Shown: piece by piece, positions 59,042-64,000 of the stretch | Numbering within the stretch: the stretch's first letter is position 1 | Layout: each line of letters begins with the position of its first letter | Assembly (NCBI GenBank): GCA_964034945.1 | Contig: OZ035963.1 | Coordinates: 62,097,182-62,161,181 of the forward strand | Reading direction: 5' to 3' | Source: Chrysopilus asiliformis | Lineage: Eukaryota > Arthropoda > Insecta > Diptera > Rhagionidae | DNA length: 64,000 nucleotides | The notes under the pieces: generated by a model | Told to the model about the DNA's origin: nothing | What the model saw: the letters and a program-made list of their open reading frames with translations, nothing else | Databases searched by the model: none | Translations under genes and position numbers: made by a program

Positions 59042-59106
59042 GCCCATCATAGGCCCATCATAGGCCCATCATAGGCCCATCATAGGCCCATCATAGGCCC
59101 ATCCAC
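59042..59106. repeat. 11-bp tandem repeat
   Basis: GCCCATCATAG is repeated five times in perfect tandem, followed by a partial GCCCATC. Confidence 0.9.
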
Positions 59107-59692
59107 GTGCCGCGATGTCATCGAAGGTTATGATGACGAGTTTTAAGGAGAGAATAACTAGTAATAAAAAAATATGATATCCCTGCACCTTTACCAAAAA
59201 TGCACCTTTATTGATATGGGCTGGCCATAAAATACGTCACACGTTTAAGGGATTAAGGTTTATGGTATTATTACTGATGTACAAATCTCTATACTGAAAA
59301 TCGTAAAAAATCTGACATGGAGGGAAAAGGATTCAAAAATTCTCTAACAACCGCGACGTATTTTATAAACAACCCTTAAGCGTCCATTTATATAAATTTT
59401 TATTTAATACCAGTGGCGCAACTACAAATTTTGAGCCCCCTGCCATCCGTAGAAATTGGTTTTGAAATTTGGTTTTGAAAATTGGTTTTTTTTTTCTTAA
59501 ATTGTTGTGAGAGGTCAAAAATATTAAGATACATTTTTAGAGGATAAAACATCGAAGCTCGCCCCCCTCCCCCTGAGCAACATGACTGTTTAACATACAC
59601 TAACACAGTTAGTTTTTTTAATCACATTTATGGAACTTTAAAAAAAATCACGAAATTTTCACTACGTGAATTGTTCATAATTTTCAATTTGT

Positions 59693-59988
59693 TTACCGTC
59701 CAGGACTATTTGGACTATTTGCGATTCGCTGACCTAACCGTAGTTGTGTCATGGAATACCCCCGCTGTAGGCCAAAATCAATCTGCCTTATATCTCTGAA
59801 AATTTTATGAAAAGTTCATTTAATTTAGCAAATTATGAATAAATAAAATATGAAAATCTACCTAGATTCAATTTCTCCATAAAATTCCATTAAACATTTT
59901 AGCACAAATTGAATTTTGATTTAATTTACGTTGCGGTAGAAACTGCAAAAATGCCAAATAATCCAAAAATTAGTGCTAATAATTTCAT
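59693..59988 (-). CDS. DFGL/PGR secreted peptide 2, 53 residues, two exons
   Basis: Exon 1 is 59930..59988 and exon 2 59693..59795, with a 134-bp phase-2 intron (GTAAAT...TTTCAG). Exon 1, exactly as long as in peptide 1 (59 nt), encodes MKLLALIFGLFGIFAVSTA. Exon 2 reads DIRQIDFGLQRGYSMTQLRL, then GQRIANSPNSPGR and stop. Against peptide 1 it lacks about 14 residues (the NKNNVYHPG part), but keeps DI, [VI]DFGLxRGxS, IAN[DS]P and PGR. No Cys; the mature part is basic. A TATAAAAT box (about 60050-60057, minus strand) lies 62-69 bp upstream. A decayed third copy of this promoter is at 57.2 kb. Function unknown; terminal Gly-Arg suggests possible amidation. Confidence 0.82.
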
Positions 59989-60049
59989 AATTAATCCGTC
60001 GATTGTTCTGTTCGAAATTACTCTGATTGATTTTGAGAATTTTTTCCAA

Positions 60050-60057
60050 TTTTATAA
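60050..60057 (-). promoter_or_regulatory. TATA box of DFGL/PGR peptide 2
   Basis: TATAAAAT read on the minus strand, also conserved in the decayed copy near 57216. Confidence 0.55.
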
Positions 60058-60059
60058 AG

Positions 60060-61208
60060 AGGAAGCCGTGTTTACTCTCAATTGATGATTAAATATTGGT
60101 AGGATTTAGGTGTTTTGTCAAGTGTTTTTTTTTCACGTATAACAAATTGAACAATACATATTGTCAAGGGTAATTTTTAAGGAATTTAAGTAAAGTGTTA
60201 GTAGTATTCTTTGGTAACTCTCGTGTAACCGCGATATTTTGATAAGGGGCTGTCCATAAAATACGTCACTCTAATTTTCGAGATTTCAACCCCCACCCCC
60301 TTCCCCCCTTCACCACTTCCACCCTTCCCCTCTTCCCCGTTCCCCCTAGCCATCCTTTTTCCGATTTTTCATATGGGGTTTTTCCGATTTTTCTGTTACA
60401 CTGATTGACATATTTTAACGACAGCCCCTATAACGGATTAAAAATTTAAGTATTTTAAAAACTGGCTCAAACAACCGTTGAACGTTTTCTTAAATCGAGT
60501 ATTTTTTCATAAAAACCTCATATAGGGTATAAAAATTGTGGCCAAACACGAGCTTTTTGGACATTTTCAATATTATAAAACATACTTTCAGGCGTTTTGG
60601 TAATTTATTTTGCCTAAATGTGAAAATTTTTATGGTCGGTGGCGGCGCTAGTGTCTGAGTAAGCCCATTAAACGATAATTGGAATTCGGCGATGAAAATC
60701 GCGCTAAATATTTTTCTATTTTTCTTATTTTTTTTATATTTTCTATTTTTTGCAGCGGGCAAATTGAAAAACCCGAAGAGCTTTTCTGTAAAAAAATTTG
60801 TAAACAAATCGATTCAAATATAATAATAAATTTTGCAATAATTGATGTATAAATAATTTGAAAACTTTCATATTGCATTTTTTTCAATTTTTTTAATTTA
60901 ACTTTTTTAAACTCAGGTTATTTTGCGAATATTTTCGAAAATACTTAGAATATTTATTCAATTGCAGTAAAACCAATACCAATATTTAAGTTAATTATAA
61001 ATTTAAAAGACAAATAATTCTTTTCTAACTGATTTAAGTCAAGATGTTGGGAAAAAAGTTAAAAACAGATATAAGAACTTACCATGGTTTAGGGTCTATA
61101 TAGAAAAAAAATATTCCAATATTCATCTTTCTCGTACAAACGTCGGGCAATTTAAATTTAGAGCTAAGTTTCTTCTGAACTCTGAAGTGAATTTTTCAAA
61201 AGCAAATC
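60060..61208. other. Gene-free interval before the 61.2-kb gene
   Basis: About 60243-60270 has the CCATAAAATACGTCACTCTA repeat word followed by a C-rich tract. Minus-strand frames at 60490-60887 show no domain. Near 61180 a CTCTGAAGTGAA block matches the leader of the Tyr-rich genes. Confidence 0.4.
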
Positions 61209-61422
61209 ATGAAATCTCTACTTTTAACCCTACTTTTGGCGTTCGTTTTCGGAATGGTCGCTGCTAGGCCAGAACCGTAAGTTTGCCAGGAACTTATATT
61301 ATGAAAAGTATTTAAAAAATGTTTTTTTTAGTTATCCAGAATGGAAATCAGTTACTCAAATTTTTACGGGTTCCAATGGTGAAATTTGGCTAATTTTGAC
61401 TAACTTTCACTCATCCGATTGA
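61209..61422 (+). CDS. Secreted peptide related to the Tyr-rich family, 3' end replaced
   Basis: Exon 1 is 61209..61276 and exon 2 61332..61422, with a 55-bp phase-2 intron (GTAAGT...TTTTAG). The signal peptide MKSLLLTLLLAFVFGMVAA aligns with MKYLFVTLLLAFIFGFAAA of copy 3, and PEPYPE follows where the others have PQYP. Exon 2 then reads EWKSVTQIFTGSNGEIW. From about 61395 the sequence is the CATCCGATTGACTTGAAATT tail motif of the composite repeat and, from 61471, a family C repeat. The stop at 61420-61422 is therefore repeat-derived and the native C-terminus is lost or displaced. The CTGAAGTGAA leader block is present about 25 bp before the ATG. It is the only member of the group on the plus strand. 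It may be a truncated gene or pseudogene. Confidence 0.65.
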
Positions 61423-61470
61423 CTTGAAATTTTGAACATATACGTAACTCCGATGACAATACAATATTTT

Positions 61471-61649
61471 TATACCCGTATGGTGAAACCAAAGGGTATA
61501 TTAACTTTGCCTTACCGTTTGTAACGCCAAGATCCCGTCATCGCACAAAAAAATGAATTACACCAGTGTGTTTAGAATGATAAAAATATTTAATTTCTGC
61601 ATGTCCGTCCGTCTGTCTGTCTGTCCGTCTGTCTGTCCGTCTGTCTGTC

Positions 61650-61684
<35 letters not shown>

Positions 61685-62080
61685 CCGTCTGTCTGTGGCG
61701 CGGATTGCGGGCGCACGGATTGAGCTAGAGACTTGAAAGTTTGCACAGATCTGTTTTTCGTAAAAAGCGAGGCTAAGTTCGTTAATGGACAAAAATGGAC
61801 CATTACGGGGGGTACCCCCCATACGAACGAAATCGTTTTTTCTGAATATCTCAAAAACGGTGCATCTTATCAAAAAAGTCCAAGAACAAAAGTTATTTAG
61901 GATATGATTCTACATAAAACTCCCATACATCAAAATCCGATTGGAATAAATTTTAAAAAATCTTATTGGAAAGTTTGACTTCAAAGTGGAATTTTGGTAT
62001 AACTGTTCGAATTTTGATACGAATATCACCATACGGGTCTCCAATGATTGCCATATTGGCAATTATAGCTTTTGTTATGT
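61471..62080 (+). repeat. Dispersed repeat family C, full-length copy
   Basis: It begins TATACCCGTATGGTGAAACC, has a GTCCGTCTGTCTGT run at 61603-61695 and ends AATTATAGCTTTTGTTATG. It aligns along its length with the inverted copy at 15804-16400. It follows a fragment of the composite repeat tail (61395-61470). Confidence 0.85.
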
Positions 62081-62472
62081 TTTTCCTTAAATTTGGTGTC
62101 AAAAAATCCGTGAGGATATCTCAAAGCCAAAGATTTAGAGGTTAAAGTTCAGTGTTAAATTAAAAAAGGTTTCCTAACATATTTCGTTTTAGTTTACAAA
62201 TATTTAAATTTTGATCAAAGAAATTGAAAATTTAGCTCACTCTATCCTACTTCTGCGATGTTTTAAATAATTTCTAAACTTAAAAATGTAAAAAAAACTC
62301 TTTCCTACTCGCCCATGTGTTCAGATTTAAAATATTTTTTGTTCGCATTTAAAAAGCGTTTTCTCCGTATTCTATTATGCTTCCGGGTTTGTGTAAAATA
62401 TTTTTAAAAAAAAATTTAAAATAGAAAATCTTAATAATTCTAAAAAGAAAAAAGGAAAAAAGGAAAAAGAAT
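62081..62472. other. No gene seen
   Basis: A+T-rich spacer. The A-rich stretch just before 62473 reads as a T-run on the minus strand and probably terminates the tRNA transcript. Confidence 0.5.
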
Positions 62473-62496
62473 CGCCCCCGGCTAGACTTGAACTAG

Positions 62497-62544
<48 letters not shown>

Positions 62545-62546
62545 GC
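62473..62546 (-). tRNA. tRNA-Asn (GTT)
   Basis: Read on the minus strand it begins GCCTCCGTGGCGCAATCGG and folds as a 74-nt cloverleaf. The acceptor stem is GCCTCCG/CGGGGGC (one T-G pair), the D arm contains GGCGCAATCGGTTAGCGC, the anticodon loop is CTGTTAA with anticodon GTT, and the T stem is GCTAG/CTAGC with loop TTCAAGT. A T-run follows 10-15 nt downstream, as expected for RNA polymerase III. No intron. The T arm is slightly less G+C-rich than usual for insect tRNA-Asn, but all stems pair. Confidence 0.95.
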
Positions 62547-63054
62547 GTGTTGCATTTCTGATCTGTTTTTCGTCTGGGTTTGAGGGTTCGAGGTTTCGAT
62601 AAATTAAACAAAAATCAAGAAAAAGAAAAAGAAATCCAGAAATCTAATTAGTGATTGGTTTAAGTCTTCGGTGGTAGTTGACTGGAATTTATGAAAGAAA
62701 TATTAAGGGAAGAAAATTATGATTACAAAATATTCTTTTTTCACATATTTATTTGAAAACAAAAAAAATCCTATTCTTTTTATTTATCTCCATTTAATGG
62801 CATCGATTTGCGTGTGTTAACCTTTTTTTTTTAAACGATTAGAATTTCTTGCCTATATCGCAAGAAATGAGTTTTATTGTTAATGTGTTTTGGCAAGAAA
62901 AATAAAATTGATATATTTTGAGTGTTTTTTTGTGATTTAGCTTGAAAGTTTTGAAAAAAATGAAAAAAGTTTGCTCTAGTTTTTCTAAAATAGTGTGTTA
63001 TAAAAATGAAAATGGTATTTAAGCTATAACAAAACGGCTAAGCGCTTTTCCGGC
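62547..63054. other. No gene seen
   Basis: A+T-rich sequence; a small TTTCTTGC...GCAAGAAA hairpin near 62848-62868 is the only structure noted. Confidence 0.35.
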
Positions 63055-63572
63055 ACTTACAGGACCTTCCATTATCCTTACGGACTTTTTGAGGCCAAAA
63101 TCAGACTCAGCGACTCCAAAAACTCCCAGATGAAACTTTTTCAGGAAAATTTGAGAAAAAGGATAACCACGTTATCCTAACAGCACCTTGCGTTACTCTT
63201 ACAAACTTCTCAATGCCAGATTCGGAATCAACGACCACAAAAACCCCCAAAATTATTTTTTTTTCTGAGAAATTTGAGGAAAAGAATAATTACGTTATCC
63301 TTGCAGGACATTCCGTTATGGTTACGGATTTTTTGACTCCAAAATCTAACTCAGCGACCGCAAAAACTCCTAGAGGAGATTTGTTCCGGGATATTTTACG
63401 AAAAGAATAATTAAGTTATCCTTACACCACATTCCCTTATCCTTACAGGGACTTTCGTAGGTATGCAAAATTTCAAGTCAATCGGATTAATTGAAGTGGT
63501 TCAAAATTGGATTGCAAGATTTGAATCTGACAAACAGACACAAACAGACATGAGGGTAAGCTAAATAAAAGC
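63055..63572 (+). repeat. Composite repeat: three diverged modules and tail
   Basis: The modules have CCTTCCATTATCCTTAC-, GACTCAGCGA- and TTATCCTAACAG-type variants. The tail has TCAAGTCAATCGGATTAA, an ACAGACACAAACAGACA run, and ends AGCTAAATAAAAGCTTTT. No foldback head is visible upstream. This copy is clearly older than the one at 53 kb. Confidence 0.75.
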
Positions 63573-63574
63573 TT

Positions 63575-64000
63575 TTAAAAAAAATGAGTTGGTGCCTGTC
63601 TGTCTGTTTTGGTTTTACATGAAAACGGTTGAACCGATTGACCTGAAACTTGGCACGGATGTGAGCCTGGTTCCAACATAGGCCTATTGGAAAGTAGCCC
63701 GAGCAGCGGGGAGTGTAAGGGGAAGGTGTAAAGTAATAAGAATTTCATTTATTTCACAAAAAAAAAGTGAATCCAAAGCTTGGTTTTTCCTCTATGTTAC
63801 TTTTTCGCGGGAAAACTAGCGAACCGATTGGCCTGAAATTCGGCGCAGACGTTCTTTGGGGCCCACCTATAACATATCCCCATTTAAAAGTAGTGGTTGG
63901 GGAGAGTAAGGGGACGTGGTAAAGTGATTCAAAATCCAAAATCTGGAATTTATTATCTTTTTATTGAATTTTGAAAATTATTTTCCGAAGAAAACAAAAC
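63575..64000 (-). repeat. Dispersed repeat family B, inverted, cut by the window end
   Basis: It starts with AAAAAATGAGTTGGTGCCTG and a TCTG run, then GAACCGATTGACCTGAAACT, and a second block with TATGTTACTTTTTCGCGGG. It is the reverse complement of the copies at 13.2 and 55.1 kb. The far end lies outside the window or is diverged. Confidence 0.7.

Overview
The window looks like nuclear DNA of an insect, most likely a fly (Diptera), though I cannot name the species. The support is A+T-rich sequence, GT-AG introns of 55-134 bp in small genes, TATA boxes about 50-100 bp upstream of short secreted-protein genes, two intronless chymotrypsin-fold proteases typical of insect gut or saliva, one eukaryotic tRNA-Asn, and a very high load of small DNA transposons. 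Nothing bacterial or viral in organisation is present.

Layout. 0.3-5.1 kb: one two-exon gene for an unrecognised 1,219-residue, Ser/Lys-rich, mostly disordered protein. 5.1-35 kb: a gene-poor stretch of simple TCTG/GTTAG repeats, several inverted-repeat transposons, a 10-bp minisatellite of about 58 units, a long-inverted-repeat element holding a broken Myb/SANT-like domain, and dispersed repeats. 35.1-35.9 kb (minus): serine protease 1. 36.4-41 kb: a foldback repeat, a captured-looking fragment of a fizzy-related/Cdh1 WD40 exon, and the 3' end of a non-LTR retrotransposon. 42.5-54.9 kb: a segment present three times, each copy carrying a tiny two-exon gene for a Tyr-rich secreted peptide (one broken, one intact, one with a shifted tail). 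Between the first two copies lie serine protease 2 (plus) and an acidic secreted peptide gene (minus). 56.0-60.0 kb: two minus-strand genes for paralogous secreted peptides with a DFGLxRGxS core and a C-terminal PGR. 61.2 kb: a plus-strand gene whose signal peptide matches the Tyr-rich family but whose 3' end runs into a repeat. 62.5 kb: tRNA-Asn.

The genes from 35 to 61.5 kb read as a cluster of secreted products: two proteases and seven very small two-exon secreted-peptide genes. All seven have a phase-2 intron at or shortly after the signal-peptide region. Most of these genes were found by splicing exons too short to stand out as open frames. I infer a tissue-specific secretory locus (gut, salivary gland or haemolymph); no function is proven.

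The second theme is mobile DNA. About a dozen short elements with inverted termini have TAA or TTA on both sides, the target duplication used by PIF/Harbinger transposons. There is also a hAT-type element with an exact 8-bp duplication that contains a nested TTA-flanked element, and a composite element made of a foldback head, 121-bp tandem repeats and a TCTG-rich tail ending in an AGCTAAATAAAAGC motif. The triplicated segment provides filled and empty sites, which confirm several of these insertions.
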